A stretch of 64,000 nt of DNA, taken from positions 310,001 to 374,000 of the forward strand of contig NZ_NEFY01000001.1 in assembly GCF_002258215.1 (NCBI RefSeq), in the 5' to 3' direction. The DNA comes from Marinobacter vinifirmus (GTDB taxonomy: Bacteria > Pseudomonadota > Gammaproteobacteria > Pseudomonadales > Oleiphilaceae). The notes beneath the pieces are model-generated. The model saw nothing but the letters and a program-made list of their open reading frames with translations. It made no database searches and had not been told where the DNA came from. Position numbers and translations under genes: made by a program. Positions 25,726-34,993 of this stretch are shown here, in pieces (the first letter of the stretch is position 1; the number at the start of each line of letters is the position of its first letter).

Positions 25726-26997
25726 TCAGGCCGCCTCAGACTCAGAAGCAGATTCACCCCGCCGAGCCGCAGCCTCAGCCGCCACGTTCGCCGCATAATC
25801 CGCATATTTGGCCATCAGCTCGTCCTTACGATCCGGATCCCAGTTGATCTTCGACAGATCCCCCTCGTAGTGGTCAATCACCCGCTTATCCATCTCGTCA
25901 TACCACCACCGCGGCACATAAGCCGGCAACAACATCGACGCATAGCCACCCGGCAACTGCGGCGCCTTCTCGAAATGCCTCAGGGCCTGATAACTCCGGG
26001 TTGGATGGGCGTGATGGTCAGAGTGCCGCTGTAACTGATACAGGAACAGGTTGGTCACCACATGATTGCTGTTCCAGCTGTGCTCCGGCTGGGTGCGTTC
26101 ATACTTGCCGTTCTTGTCCTTCTGGCGCAGCAGGCCATAGTGCTCAATGTAATTCACGCTCTCCAACAAGCTTGCCCCATACACTGCCTGCGCCGCCAGG
26201 AACGGCACCGCCCTGGGGCCGCAGACCAGAGTAGTCGCCCCAAAGAGCCCGGCGCTCATGGCCCAGCCCTGCAGCAACTCATTGTCCAGGCTCCAGAAGC
26301 TCTTGCCCTTGCGCTCAAGCCGCGCCTTCTCGATTTTCACCGCGGACTTCATGCCACCAAACACCGTGCGCGGCAGGAACTTCCAGAAACTCTCGCCCAT
26401 CCGGCTGCTGGCCGGGTCTTCCGGCGTGGCAACCCGCTTGTGATGACCAAAATTGTGCTCAACCACGAAGTGGGTGTAGCCGGTCGGCGCCAGTGCCGCC
26501 ATGGCCATCAACTTGTTCAGTTTGTTGGATTTGTGGCCCAGCTCGTGGGCGGTGTTGATGCCCACACCGTTGATTGCGCCCACCGTCAGGGTCAGGCCGA
26601 TCTTGTCTTCGACCGGGGTTTTCTTGCGACTGGCCAGCCAGGCTCCCATAACCGTCATGGCGTACTGGGTAGGAATAAAGGCTTTTACAATCCGGTCGTA
26701 GTATTTGTCCTGCTCCAGGGACCGCACGGCGGATTCCGGCGGGTTGCTCTTGTCTTCCCCGATTGCCCGGTCCAGCGCCGGGATAATGCCGTGCACCAGT
26801 GCCGGTCCTGTCCAAGCCAGCGCCTTCAGTTTCCTGGGCGCCAGCGCGTAACCAGTCAAAGCGGCCAGGCCGATACCGGGCAGGGCGGGGCCCAGCAGCC
26901 ACAGGTAACGCTTGGGATCTTTCCAGTCTTTTTCACCGGAGGCGGGAGTGGAAGTTGCCGGTTGTTGCCCGACTGCTTGATTGGCCTTGGCGTTCAT
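25726..26997 (-). CDS. alkB: Alkane 1-monooxygenase
   Basis: The 423-residue integral membrane di-iron hydroxylase has the AlkB histidine boxes HELGHK, HNFGHH and LQRHSDHHA, plus NYIEHYGLLR, with several membrane helices before and between them. It hydroxylates terminal carbons of n-alkanes with electrons from rubredoxin. No rubredoxin or rubredoxin reductase gene is present nearby. The start at 26997 (MNAKANQAVGQ) avoids a non-family extension of 22 codons. The C-terminal tail is Ala/Glu-rich and unusually long. Its promoter region is shared with the gene at 27177. Confidence 0.95.
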   Translation of the reverse strand: MNAKANQAVGQQPATSTPASGEKDWKDPKRYLWLLGPALPGIGLAALTGYALAPRKLKALAWTGPALVHGIIPALDRAIGEDKSNPPESAVRSLEQDKYYDRIVKAFIPTQYAMTVMGAWLASRKKTPVEDKIGLTLTVGAINGVGINTAHELGHKSNKLNKLMAMAALAPTGYTHFVVEHNFGHHKRVATPEDPASSRMGESFWKFLPRTVFGGMKSAVKIEKARLERKGKSFWSLDNELLQGWAMSAGLFGATTLVCGPRAVPFLAAQAVYGASLLESVNYIEHYGLLRQKDKNGKYERTQPEHSWNSNHVVTNLFLYQLQRHSDHHAHPTRSYQALRHFEKAPQLPGGYASMLLPAYVPRWWYDEMDKRVIDHYEGDLSKINWDPDRKDELMAKYADYAANVAAEAAARRGESASESEAA

Positions 26998-27176
26998 ATC
27001 AGGGATCTCCGTTTTGTTCTTGGTTGCCCTCAATTTATGTCGGACAATCGGGCAATACAACAATTTTGACGAATGTCATCGGAAGGTGGCCCGACATGAC
27101 AATTCGGCCCCGGTTGGCGGATTCGGGATTTGTGGTCCAGACTTCTGCAAAACAAAAACAACAGGGATGATGGAAT

Positions 27177-27428
27177 ATGAGTGCTGCAACCCCCTCACCA
27201 GAGACTGTGTCTTTGCCGGTTCGGGAAATGCTTGTGGACTATGTCCAGGGGCGACGGCTGGCCGAGATTATCTACCAGGATACCAACGGGCAGGTTTGCC
27301 TGGTGCATGAGCACATCCGGGACGTTCTGAGCCGGGCCGGCCATGATTTTCTGGTACTGGGCTCCGGCAAGGTGCTTGGTGTTGAGCATGTGATCATGAT
27401 CGACGGCCAGCGGCTAACGAAAGGGTAA
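27177..27428 (+). CDS. Small conserved-looking hypothetical protein
   Basis: The 83-residue protein is cytoplasmic, with alternating short hydrophobic strands (LAEIIYQDT, QVCLVHEHIRDVL, DFLVLGSGKVLGVEHVIMIDG). The strand pattern faintly recalls the Rho-binding antiterminator (ROF) fold, but I cannot claim homology. It is divergent from alkB, 179 bp away, so co-regulation with alkane oxidation is conceivable. The start ATG at 27177 follows an AGGGATGATGG region. Confidence 0.6.
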   Translation: MSAATPSPETVSLPVREMLVDYVQGRRLAEIIYQDTNGQVCLVHEHIRDVLSRAGHDFLVLGSGKVLGVEHVIMIDGQRLTKG

Positions 27429-27506
27429 TCGCCCGGTAATTGCCTGTGCAGGTGAACCGCTCTAGGCTGTTTGCGTTGTAAATACTTACCAACAGAGGGA
27501 TATGGT

Positions 27507-27833
27507 ATGAACAAGCTCACGTTGAGCGCACTGGCTCTACTGATGACACTCGGCCTGGCTGCCTGCAGTTCGGAAAGCGATGAAGGGGCCGATTTCGAGC
27601 AGGCCGGGGAGAACGCCGGTGAAATGATGGATGACGCCGCTGACTCCGTCGAGGAATCCTATGAAGAAGCCACAGGTCAGGACGAAGGTGCCTGGGGTGA
27701 AATCAAGGAAGGGGCCCAGAACGCGGCGGATGAAGTCAGCGATGGCGCCCAGAGCGCTGCGGACAGTGTCGGCGAAGCCGCTGATGAAGCGGGTGATGCC
27801 ATGGAAGAAGGTTATGATGAGATGACTCAGTGA
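27507..27833 (+). CDS. Small acidic lipoprotein
   Basis: The 108-residue product has a lipobox LAAC (Cys20) after a short signal peptide. The mature part is extremely acidic and Ala-rich, with a repeated heptad-like pattern (DAADSVEESYEEA; NAADEVSDGAQSAADSVGEAADEAGDA, in pieces). It would form amphipathic helices or be disordered. This resembles small surface lipoproteins annotated as entericidin- or YtxH-like, but I do not assign a function. AGAGGGA precedes the start and a good terminator follows. Confidence 0.75.
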   Translation: MNKLTLSALALLMTLGLAACSSESDEGADFEQAGENAGEMMDDAADSVEESYEEATGQDEGAWGEIKEGAQNAADEVSDGAQSAADSVGEAADEAGDAMEEGYDEMTQ

Positions 27834-27861
27834 TCACTGGCTGAGTGTTGTTTCTTCCGGA

Positions 27862-27890
27862 AAAGGGGCGCTGGGTTGGCGCCCCTTTTT
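27862..27890 (+). terminator. Intrinsic terminator of the small lipoprotein gene
   Basis: AAAGGGGCGC pairs with GCGCCCCTTT across a short loop (27862-27888) and is followed by TTTTTT. Confidence 0.85.
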
Positions 27891-28039
27891 TGGTTCTGAC
27901 AACAAAGTTTGGCTGGTTTGGTTGGCTGTAAAATAACTTTAACCAGAATGACGCGGAACGTTTGTTGTTCTGTCATCTTTCAGGTTGAAACTTGCCTCTC
28001 GTTAAAGCCCTTTCCTTCCGATTTCGAGAGAGACAGAAC

Positions 28040-30067
28040 ATGGCCAAGCACGACATTGATCCGAATTATCTGGACCCTAACTACGAGCCGGTGGTTAACC
28101 ATTCCGAGAACCTGCCTTTTCACCAGGTGCTGTCTGCGCGCATGCAGCGCCGTGCGGTGATGAAAGGGACCGTTGGAGCGGCTCTGGCCAGCGTTATGGG
28201 GCTCGGACTCGTCGCCTGCGGGAGTGACAGCGACAGTGACGACGAGACAGCGTCAGGAAACACTCAAACGCCAGGTACAACCGAAAGAGCGCTGGGTTTC
28301 CAGGCCGTTCCGGTGTCAATGGATAACCAGGTAGTTGTTCCGGAAGGCTATTCATCAAAGACATTCTTGCCCTGGGGCACACCGATTACCGGGTCGTACC
28401 CGGATTATCGCGCTGATGGCACCAATTCCGGCGCAGACCAGGAAGAGCAAGTGGGTATGCACCATGACGGCATGCACTTCTTCCCGATTGACCAGAAGAG
28501 TGGCGGCAACAGCTCCACTGAAGGTCTCCTGGTTATGAACCATGAGTACATCAATCAGAAGGCCATCCATGCGGAGGGCGCAACCTATAATGCTGATGAC
28601 TCCCGCCCGGCAGATGAAGTTCGTAAAGAAATCGCAGCCCACGGCGTTTCCGTGGTTCACATTAAGCAGGATGCTAACGGTGAGTGGGATGTGGTGTTTG
28701 GCAGCGCACTCAACCGCCGGGTAACCGGTGGTACCGAAATGGAAATCCGCGGCCCGGTTCGCGGCTATCACAAACTTTTCACCAAATTCAGTCCTAACGG
28801 TAACCGCACCCGCGGAACCCTCAACAACTGCTCCATGGGGCCGACGCCCTGGGGAACCTACCTGACAGCGGAAGAAAACTGGCACGGTTACTTTGCCAAC
28901 AGTGATGCCACCCAGCCTCGCGAGCAAATCCGCCACGGCGTGGGTAGTGAAAGCCGCTACGATTGGGAACTGGCAGATAATAAGGCCGATCAATATGTGC
29001 GCTTTAACGTCAGCGCGCTCGGCGGTTCTGCCTCAGAGGATTACCGCAACGAAGCCAACACCTTCGGATTTATGGTGGAAATCGACCCATTCAACCCGGA
29101 GAGCATGCCCCAGAAGCGCACGGCCCTCGGTCGTTTCGGCCATGAAGGTGTAATTTTCGCACCGGCCAAAGAAGGTGAGCCGGTTGTCTGTTACTCCGGT
29201 GACGACTCCCGCTTCGAGTACATCTACAAGTTCGTGTCTTCCAAACCGTACTATGCAGCCACCGCTGGTGGTTACCTGCTGGATGAAGGCACGCTGTATG
29301 TAGCGCGATTCAACGAGGACGGCAGTGGTGAATGGCTGGCCCTGGATCTTGAGGATCCGGCTTTTGCCGGCAAAGTTGATGCTGCCAAGGGTACGACCGT
29401 TGGTGATGTGGCATTTGACGGCTTCGAGAACCAGGCCGACGTGCTGCTGAACACCCGTCTGGCCGCTGACATTGCCGGTGCCACACCAATGGACCGTCCG
29501 GAGTGGGGTGCGGTTGATCCGAATACCGGCGAGGTTTACTTCACTCTCACCAATAATACCAAGCGCACAGAAGACCAGGTGAATGCAGCCAACCCGGTAG
29601 CCCAGAACAAGAACGGCCACATCATTCGCTGGCAGGAAGCCGGTAACGATTACACTGCCGGTTCCTTCGAATGGGATATCTTTGTCTTCGCCGGTGAGCA
29701 GGGCACAGAGACCGTGGTTGATGGCGACGCCGTTGTTACGCTGAATGACGACAACATCTTCAACAGCCCGGATGGCCTGTGGTTCGATTACAACGGCCGT
29801 CTGTGGATCCAGACTGACGGATACAGCGACGAACCCTTCGGTAACCAGATGATGCTGGCTGCGAATCCGGAAACCCGTGAAATCAAGCGTTTCTTCGTGG
29901 GCCCCCAGGGCTGTGAGGTCACCGGCGTGGTCACCACTCCGGACAGCAAAACCATGTTCGTCAATATCCAGCACCCACGTGGCAACTGGCCGAATGCTGC
30001 AGAGGATCGCCCCCGCGATGCCTGTGTCATCGTAACCCGCAACGACGGCGGCGTAATCGGCGCCTGA
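28040..30067 (+). CDS. PhoX-type phosphatase family (DUF839) Tat lipoprotein
   Basis: The 675-residue protein has a 37-residue N-terminal extension, a twin-arginine motif (MQRRAVMKG), a hydrophobic stretch and a lipobox (LVAC). This implies Tat export followed by lipid anchoring. The rest matches PhoX/DUF839: LLVMNHEYIN, LNNCSMGPTPWGTYLTAEENWHGYF (key: NC-GGxTPWGT-LTxEEN) and the C-terminal SPDGLWFDYNGRLWIQTDG. PhoX enzymes are calcium- and iron-dependent alkaline phosphatases. Phosphate control is plausible, but only a weak Pho-box-like site is seen upstream. Confidence 0.87.
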   Translation: MAKHDIDPNYLDPNYEPVVNHSENLPFHQVLSARMQRRAVMKGTVGAALASVMGLGLVACGSDSDSDDETASGNTQTPGTTERALGFQAVPVSMDNQVVVPEGYSSKTFLPWGTPITGSYPDYRADGTNSGADQEEQVGMHHDGMHFFPIDQKSGGNSSTEGLLVMNHEYINQKAIHAEGATYNADDSRPADEVRKEIAAHGVSVVHIKQDANGEWDVVFGSALNRRVTGGTEMEIRGPVRGYHKLFTKFSPNGNRTRGTLNNCSMGPTPWGTYLTAEENWHGYFANSDATQPREQIRHGVGSESRYDWELADNKADQYVRFNVSALGGSASEDYRNEANTFGFMVEIDPFNPESMPQKRTALGRFGHEGVIFAPAKEGEPVVCYSGDDSRFEYIYKFVSSKPYYAATAGGYLLDEGTLYVARFNEDGSGEWLALDLEDPAFAGKVDAAKGTTVGDVAFDGFENQADVLLNTRLAADIAGATPMDRPEWGAVDPNTGEVYFTLTNNTKRTEDQVNAANPVAQNKNGHIIRWQEAGNDYTAGSFEWDIFVFAGEQGTETVVDGDAVVTLNDDNIFNSPDGLWFDYNGRLWIQTDGYSDEPFGNQMMLAANPETREIKRFFVGPQGCEVTGVVTTPDSKTMFVNIQHPRGNWPNAAEDRPRDACVIVTRNDGGVIGA

Positions 30068-30095
30068 TCTTAGCGGTTAGCCACAAGGCATCACC

Positions 30096-30130
30096 AAAGC
30101 CGGCCCAGGTTTTACCTGGGCCGGCTTTTG
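30096..30130 (+). terminator. Intrinsic terminator of the PhoX-like gene
   Basis: A perfect 15-bp stem (AAAGCCGGCCCAGGT with its complement, 30096-30110 and 30114-30128) with a 3-nt loop is followed by a T-rich tract. Confidence 0.85.
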
Positions 30131-30235
30131 TTTTTGCAGAGGGCTTATATTGTGGAAAGGTCCGCAAAAACCCCGAGGCCGGCTGCGAAAGCGCTGTGGT
30201 AGACTGCGGAAAAGTCCTGATCCGGAGTTATCACC

Positions 30236-30598
30236 TTGGCTGAACCCGAATTTATTCCCGCAAACCCCAACGGCAATGAACGTCAGCCGGAGCCTGGCCG
30301 CAACTTGGCGGTCGTGGTTTACATCCTTCAGGCCCTGTCCTTTTTTCTCGGCGGCATCACCGGCCTGGTTGGCGTCATCGTCAATTACGTGAAGCTGGAT
30401 GATGTACGTGGCAGCTGGATCGAAAGCCATTTCCGCTGGCAAATCCGTACCTTCTGGATCGGGCTGTTGTGGACGGTGATTGGCATTGTTACCACCCCAT
30501 TGATCATCGGCTGGTTTATTCTGCTCGGTATCTCGATCTGGGTGATCTATCGCATCGTAAAGGGCGCCCTGGCCCTGAACGACGGCAAGACTATTTAA
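30236..30598 (+). CDS. DUF4870-like small membrane protein
   Basis: The 120-residue protein has three hydrophobic helices (about 27-50, 72-92, 94-112) separated by the charged KLDDVRGSWIESHFRWQIRTFW segment (key: SHFRWQIRTFW). This layout and the HFRWQ motif are typical of the DUF4870/YccF-like membrane family of unknown role. The start is TTG 30236 with GGAG nine bases upstream; no ATG precedes the conserved part. Confidence 0.75.
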   Translation: MAEPEFIPANPNGNERQPEPGRNLAVVVYILQALSFFLGGITGLVGVIVNYVKLDDVRGSWIESHFRWQIRTFWIGLLWTVIGIVTTPLIIGWFILLGISIWVIYRIVKGALALNDGKTI

Positions 30599-30977
30599 TC
30601 CATTCCTTTCCTTTACCTGAAAGCTTTGCGCCTGCTGTCCCGACGCCCTTCGGGGCGCAAGGCAGTCTTTTGCACCTCCCTTTGCGCTCCTTGCTCGGCC
30701 AAAATGTAAAAAATTGCAAAATCTCCCTCCGGTCCATCGGCCTGTAAGCACGGCGACCTCAGGCCTGAATTTCAGCTAAATCATTGGCTTTCAACATAAA
30801 TAAGTCCATACGATAAAATGGATCACTGTTAGTTCAGTATATGGTTGGCAAAAATGACAACAATATGTGAACAAAATGCCAAGTTAATACGCCAGTAGCT
30901 GGCCCAAACTGCCAAGAAACAGAGGCAGTTTGTTTCTTTTGTGTAACTGGCAGAGCTAAAGGAAAAGGAGTGTTCAC
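30599..30977. other. 379-bp intergenic region with two hairpins, AT-rich
   Basis: No convincing gene is present. CGCCC-TTCG-GGGCG at 30644-30657 is a UUCG-capped hairpin that may end the DUF4870 transcript. The remainder is markedly AT-richer than its surroundings and probably holds the ompA promoter. CAAACTGCC (30905-30913) pairs with GGCAGTTTG (30924-30932) followed by TTTCTTTTG, so it could act as an attenuator in the leader of the OmpA gene. Confidence 0.5.
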
Positions 30978-32036
30978 ATGGCAAGAAAGCAACTTCTGGC
31001 GGTATCGGTTGCAGGGCTGTGCGCCGCGATGGCAGCGACGGCAGTGCAAGCGAATGCGGTCAAGCACGAAAGTGAAGTGTCAGTGCTGGGGGCTTACATT
31101 GAGCCCGACAGTGACAGGACTGATGAGTACGGCAGCGGTTTGCGGGGCATTTACAGTCACCGTTTCGGTAAGCACTGGTGGCTTGAGCCTCAATTGTTCT
31201 CCGGAATTATCGAGACGGGTGTTACCGGCGCAACGGATTACTACCAGCAAACCCTGGGAGCGGACCTGAGCTACCGGTTTTTCGACAGCGAATCCTTCAC
31301 GCCGTATGTATCCGCAGGCGGTGGCCTGTCCCGTAACGATGTAGCTGACAACCCGGCCAGCGAATTTGCCGGTTATGCCAATGCCGCCCTCGGCCTCATC
31401 ACCTCGCCTTTTACCGAGTCTGGCCTGCGTGTGCGGGGCGACGTCCGTTACCTGTGGGATTCCTACGACGACGGATTATCTGACATTCACCTGAGTGTCG
31501 GCCTGACCATTCCAATCGGCGCAACCCGTACCCGCATCGTGGAAAAAACGACCGTTGTTGAAAAGCCGGTGGTGGTCGAGCAACAACTCGCGGATTCCGA
31601 CAAAGACGGCGTTGTGGATGGAGTAGACCAGTGCCCCAACACCCTGGAAGGCCTGGAGGTGAACGCTGTTGGCTGCGTTGAAACCGATAAGGCCCAGTCT
31701 GTGGTATTGCAGGGGGTGACTTTCGAGTTCAACTCCAACCGGCTGACCGCCAATGCCCGCGACATCCTCATTCCTGCCGCCGATGCCCTGAAAGGACAGC
31801 CAGATCTGAAAGTAGAGCTGGCCGGCCATACCGACAGCGTGGGGGCTGAAAGCTACAACCAGCAACTCTCACAGCAGCGGGCAGAAGCCGTGCGCAACTA
31901 CCTGCTTGATCTGGGCGTGGCTCCGGAACAGCTGAGTGCCGAAGGCTATGGCGAAGCCCGCCCGATCCGCAGTAACGATACCGAGGAAGGCCGCGAGCGC
32001 AATCGCCGAGTCGAATTCAACGTGGTTTCTAAGTGA
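30978..32036 (+). CDS. OmpA-family outer-membrane protein with a TSP3 calcium repeat
   Basis: The 352-residue protein has a signal peptide (to about residue 25, VQA/NA), an N-terminal 8-strand barrel-like domain (about 28-175) and a linker ([15 protein letters not shown]). One thrombospondin type-3 repeat ([17 protein letters not shown]) follows, then a C-terminal OmpA peptidoglycan-binding domain (about 235-350, with the [23 protein letters not shown] block). It should tether the outer membrane to the cell wall. It resembles OprF-type porins. GGAAAAGGAG lies upstream. The following TSP3 lipoprotein gene is probably in the same operon. Confidence 0.9.
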   Translation: MARKQLLAVSVAGLCAAMAATAVQANAVKHESEVSVLGAYIEPDSDRTDEYGSGLRGIYSHRFGKHWWLEPQLFSGIIETGVTGATDYYQQTLGADLSYRFFDSESFTPYVSAGGGLSRNDVADNPASEFAGYANAALGLITSPFTESGLRVRGDVRYLWDSYDDGLSDIHLSVGLTIPIGATRTRIVEKTTVVEKPVVVEQQLADSDKDGVVDGVDQCPNTLEGLEVNAVGCVETDKAQSVVLQGVTFEFNSNRLTANARDILIPAADALKGQPDLKVELAGHTDSVGAESYNQQLSQQRAEAVRNYLLDLGVAPEQLSAEGYGEARPIRSNDTEEGRERNRRVEFNVVSK

Positions 32037-32056
32037 TAGCAAGAAGGAATTTGGAA

Positions 32057-33529
32057 ATGAGACTGAACAATCTGAACTGGCCTTTGATTTTGATGGTTAC
32101 GGCGTTTCTGGCCGTAGCCGGGTGTAAGTCCGACAGTGGTAGCCGTGTGTCGTTTGAGGATGGCTCGGGGCAGCAAACCGGGGAGCAGGGCGATGGCGGC
32201 ACCGGTGGGCCGGTGGATACTGATGGGGATGGCATCCCTGATAACGAGGACTCCTGCCCGAATACCCGCAATTCCGGGGTAGATGCCGATGCCGATGGTA
32301 TCGACGATGCGTGCGATGCTCGCATTGCGACGTCAACGGATACCGATGGCGATGACGTGCCGAATGGTGAAGATAACTGCCCGACCATTCCCAACCCGGA
32401 CCAGGAAAATGCTGACCGTGACCTGTATGGAGACGCCTGTGACACAGATGCTGATGGTGATGGCGTTAAAGACAAGGTCCGGAATGACGATGGCAGCTTT
32501 GCAGTAATAGCGGCATCGGACGAGGGTGACAACTGCCCGCTGGTGCCAAATCCGGATCAGGCGGACCTGGACGGTGATGGCGTAGGTGATGCCTGTGATG
32601 ACGATATCGATGGCGACGGCTTTCTCAATGACGAGGATGCCTGCCCGTATGTGGAAGGCAATGATGAGGCCATGTGCAGCGAGGCGGTCGATACCGACGG
32701 CGATGGCATTCCGAACCTGAGGGCTGATGGCAGCACGCCCTGGGACAACTGCGCGGATGTCGTCAATCCCTCCCAGTCGGATCTGGACGGCGATGGCATT
32801 GGCGATGCCTGTGATGAAGACACCGATGGTGACGGAATTAACGATACCAACCTGATCGGCCAGCCCGAGGATAACTGCCCGCTGATTGCCAATCCGGACC
32901 AGGCTGATACGGACGGCGACGGCATCGGTGATGTCTGTGACCTGGTGAATGACGTTGAGTTTTCGTGTGGTGTTGGTGAGCAGTTCTCGCCCATGCTGGC
33001 CAGTGATGAGGATATCCAGGCTCAGGCATCCAAGGATGTTTCAGATTGTCTTTTGTTGACCGGTGGTCTGCTTTGCGACGTGGTTGGGGAGAACAACGTA
33101 GTTGATGATGATCTGAACAACTTCGCTACCATTTCAAATACTAACCTGTTGGGACTTTCTAACGTCAGTCTGCGAGTCGCTGCAACGTCAGGATTTGCCT
33201 ACCCGGGACAAAACGTTATTGGTGTTTCGCTGGCTGAAGCGGCACAAGTGCTTCAGCTAGACTTGTTGTCGAACGGAGGCCTGCAGGTTCGGACTTTGCT
33301 AGACGGTGAGATTCAGGAACAGACCAATGGTGAAGTAGGCGCTGATCTCGATTTGCTGGGGCTTTCCGGTTTACTGGGCGGGAACGAAGTCGGTTTCCTG
33401 GTATTTCAGACATCGAAACGGTTTGATGCGGTTGAAATCGTGAGCGGCGAGTTTGAACTGCTTACGGCCCTGGATGAATACAATACCTATGGCGTCTGTG
33501 CCTCTAAAGAGGAGGTGGCCCAGCCTTAA
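32057..33529 (+). CDS. Lipoprotein with multiple thrombospondin type-3 repeats
   Basis: The 490-residue product has a lipobox VAGC near residue 22. Residues 50-300 hold about nine DxDxDG calcium-binding loops ([27 protein letters not shown] and variants) with paired cysteines and repeated NPDQ turns, the TSP3 pattern. A C-terminal domain of about 180 residues is rich in Leu, Asn and Gly and is unfamiliar to me. It probably forms a rigid, calcium-loaded surface stalk. The start at 32057 has AAGAAGGA upstream; it begins 20 bp after the OmpA gene. Confidence 0.82.
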   Translation: MRLNNLNWPLILMVTAFLAVAGCKSDSGSRVSFEDGSGQQTGEQGDGGTGGPVDTDGDGIPDNEDSCPNTRNSGVDADADGIDDACDARIATSTDTDGDDVPNGEDNCPTIPNPDQENADRDLYGDACDTDADGDGVKDKVRNDDGSFAVIAASDEGDNCPLVPNPDQADLDGDGVGDACDDDIDGDGFLNDEDACPYVEGNDEAMCSEAVDTDGDGIPNLRADGSTPWDNCADVVNPSQSDLDGDGIGDACDEDTDGDGINDTNLIGQPEDNCPLIANPDQADTDGDGIGDVCDLVNDVEFSCGVGEQFSPMLASDEDIQAQASKDVSDCLLLTGGLLCDVVGENNVVDDDLNNFATISNTNLLGLSNVSLRVAATSGFAYPGQNVIGVSLAEAAQVLQLDLLSNGGLQVRTLLDGEIQEQTNGEVGADLDLLGLSGLLGGNEVGFLVFQTSKRFDAVEIVSGEFELLTALDEYNTYGVCASKEEVAQP

Positions 33530-33551
33530 GTCGGTGAGTGACTATCAACTC

Positions 33552-33577
33552 AAAGGGCCGGCACCCGCCGGCCCTTT
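33552..33577. terminator. Hairpin between convergent genes
   Basis: AAAGGGCCGGC pairs with GCCGGCCCTTT (33552-33562, 33567-33577) around a 4-nt loop, between the TSP3 lipoprotein and the convergent MFS gene. Confidence 0.75.
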
Positions 33578-33599
33578 CCATTTCACCGAAGAAAAACAG

Positions 33600-34943
33600 T
33601 CACTCCTCCGTCACTTCCTCCAGCCGTAAGGCGCTGAACATCCCCGCCAGCCCCATCAGCCCGAGCACAATAATCACCGCCACATCGGAAATCATCGAGA
33701 TAGCTGCGGTGAAGGCGCCCGTAACGAGTAACAGCAGCCCGATTACGGTATTGCTTACCGAGGTATAGACGGTGCGTTTGTTGCCGCCGGCCATGTCCAC
33801 CAGATAGGTTTTCCGGCCAAGGCGTACGCCGGCGTGGGCAATGCTCAACACGAAGAAGGCAATCGGGTAGAACCAGGCGCCGCCGAAGCCGGGGCCGAAG
33901 ATCAGGGCGAGCACACCCACCACCAGGCAAATACCGCTGGCCATGGCCGCGCCGCGGATCATCACCCGCCGGCTGGATACATCGGCCGCCCAGCCCCAGA
34001 AGCTGGCACTGAGTGAGCTGGCCAGGCTGCTGGCCAGCAGGAAGACGCCCAGCATCCAGCCGATGTCGGATTCTTTCTGGGCCAGCACCACGAAGTAGGG
34101 TGAGGCCAGGGCGGAGCACAGCAGCAGGGCCCGGGTAATGACAAAGTTACGGAAGGGTGCGTCGTCCCGCAGCAGGGACAAGCTGCGGAAAGCTTCCGGC
34201 AGGGCATTGGCGCCACCGGAAGTTTCGCCCGGATACTCTTCAACTCCGGCAAACAGAAAGCCTGCGATAATCCACAGTGCTGCGGCCAGCATCAGCAGCA
34301 TGGCGTAGAAGCCAATGGTGGGGTCGCCCCGGTCCCAGAACAGCAGCCCGGTCAGGACAACGGTGGCGGTACCGCCAATGGTGCTGGCCAGGCCGGACAG
34401 CCGGCCCCGGCGGGTTTTCGGAATGCATTTGCCCTGTACGTCTTTCATGGAAACCGAGCAGAAGCCCCGGGCCAGGGAGAACACAACCAGCGCCGCAACA
34501 ATTCCACCACCAGCGGCGTAGCCTTCGAGAAACCACACACTGGCTGCCATGGCCATTACGCTGACCGCCTGGCCGAAGCTGCCCAGGGTCCAGAACCACT
34601 TGCGCACGGCTTTGCGGCGAACCCAGGCGCCAATCACCATCTGCGGCACCATAGAGCCGGACTCCCGGATGGGTACCAGCCAGGCCACCAGGGCCGGCGC
34701 GCCAACGGCGCTCATCAGCCAGGCCAGCACGGTTTTCGGGCTGATCAGCAAGTCGCCGAGCTTGGTCAGTACGTTACTGAAAAGAATCAGGAAGAAGTTA
34801 CGGGGCACTTCCCTGCAGGCATCCTCCGGAATGTCTTTGCAGACCCGTGCGTCTTCTTCGTTGGCAATCAGTCCGTAGAGCTGGTCGATGGTGTCGGGTT
34901 TGGTTGCTGGCAAAGGGCCGTCCTCCGGAAAAATGTTTGCCAA
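33600..34943 (-). CDS. MFS-family membrane transporter
   Basis: The 447-residue protein has about 12 membrane helices after a 45-residue cytoplasmic N-terminus containing two Cys (CKDIPEDAC). The loop between helices 2 and 3 region is basic (WVRRKAVRK), and SSRRVMIRG lies between later helices, as in MFS proteins. A TRRGRLSGLAST motif resembles the family's conserved cytoplasmic loop. The substrate is unknown. It is a single gene between a terminator and the DUF1513 operon. Confidence 0.75.
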   Translation of the reverse strand: MANIFPEDGPLPATKPDTIDQLYGLIANEEDARVCKDIPEDACREVPRNFFLILFSNVLTKLGDLLISPKTVLAWLMSAVGAPALVAWLVPIRESGSMVPQMVIGAWVRRKAVRKWFWTLGSFGQAVSVMAMAASVWFLEGYAAGGGIVAALVVFSLARGFCSVSMKDVQGKCIPKTRRGRLSGLASTIGGTATVVLTGLLFWDRGDPTIGFYAMLLMLAAALWIIAGFLFAGVEEYPGETSGGANALPEAFRSLSLLRDDAPFRNFVITRALLLCSALASPYFVVLAQKESDIGWMLGVFLLASSLASSLSASFWGWAADVSSRRVMIRGAAMASGICLVVGVLALIFGPGFGGAWFYPIAFFVLSIAHAGVRLGRKTYLVDMAGGNKRTVYTSVSNTVIGLLLLVTGAFTAAISMISDVAVIIVLGLMGLAGMFSALRLEEVTEE

Positions 34944-34993
34944 GCATACCAGTTAGCTCGGGTGTGCTTAAGCGGGAGGACCAGCGGTGCCGG

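Noticed and set aside
26062..27069. A 335-codon plus-strand frame opposite alkB
   Set aside because: Shadow of alkB, whose histidine boxes are complete on the minus strand.
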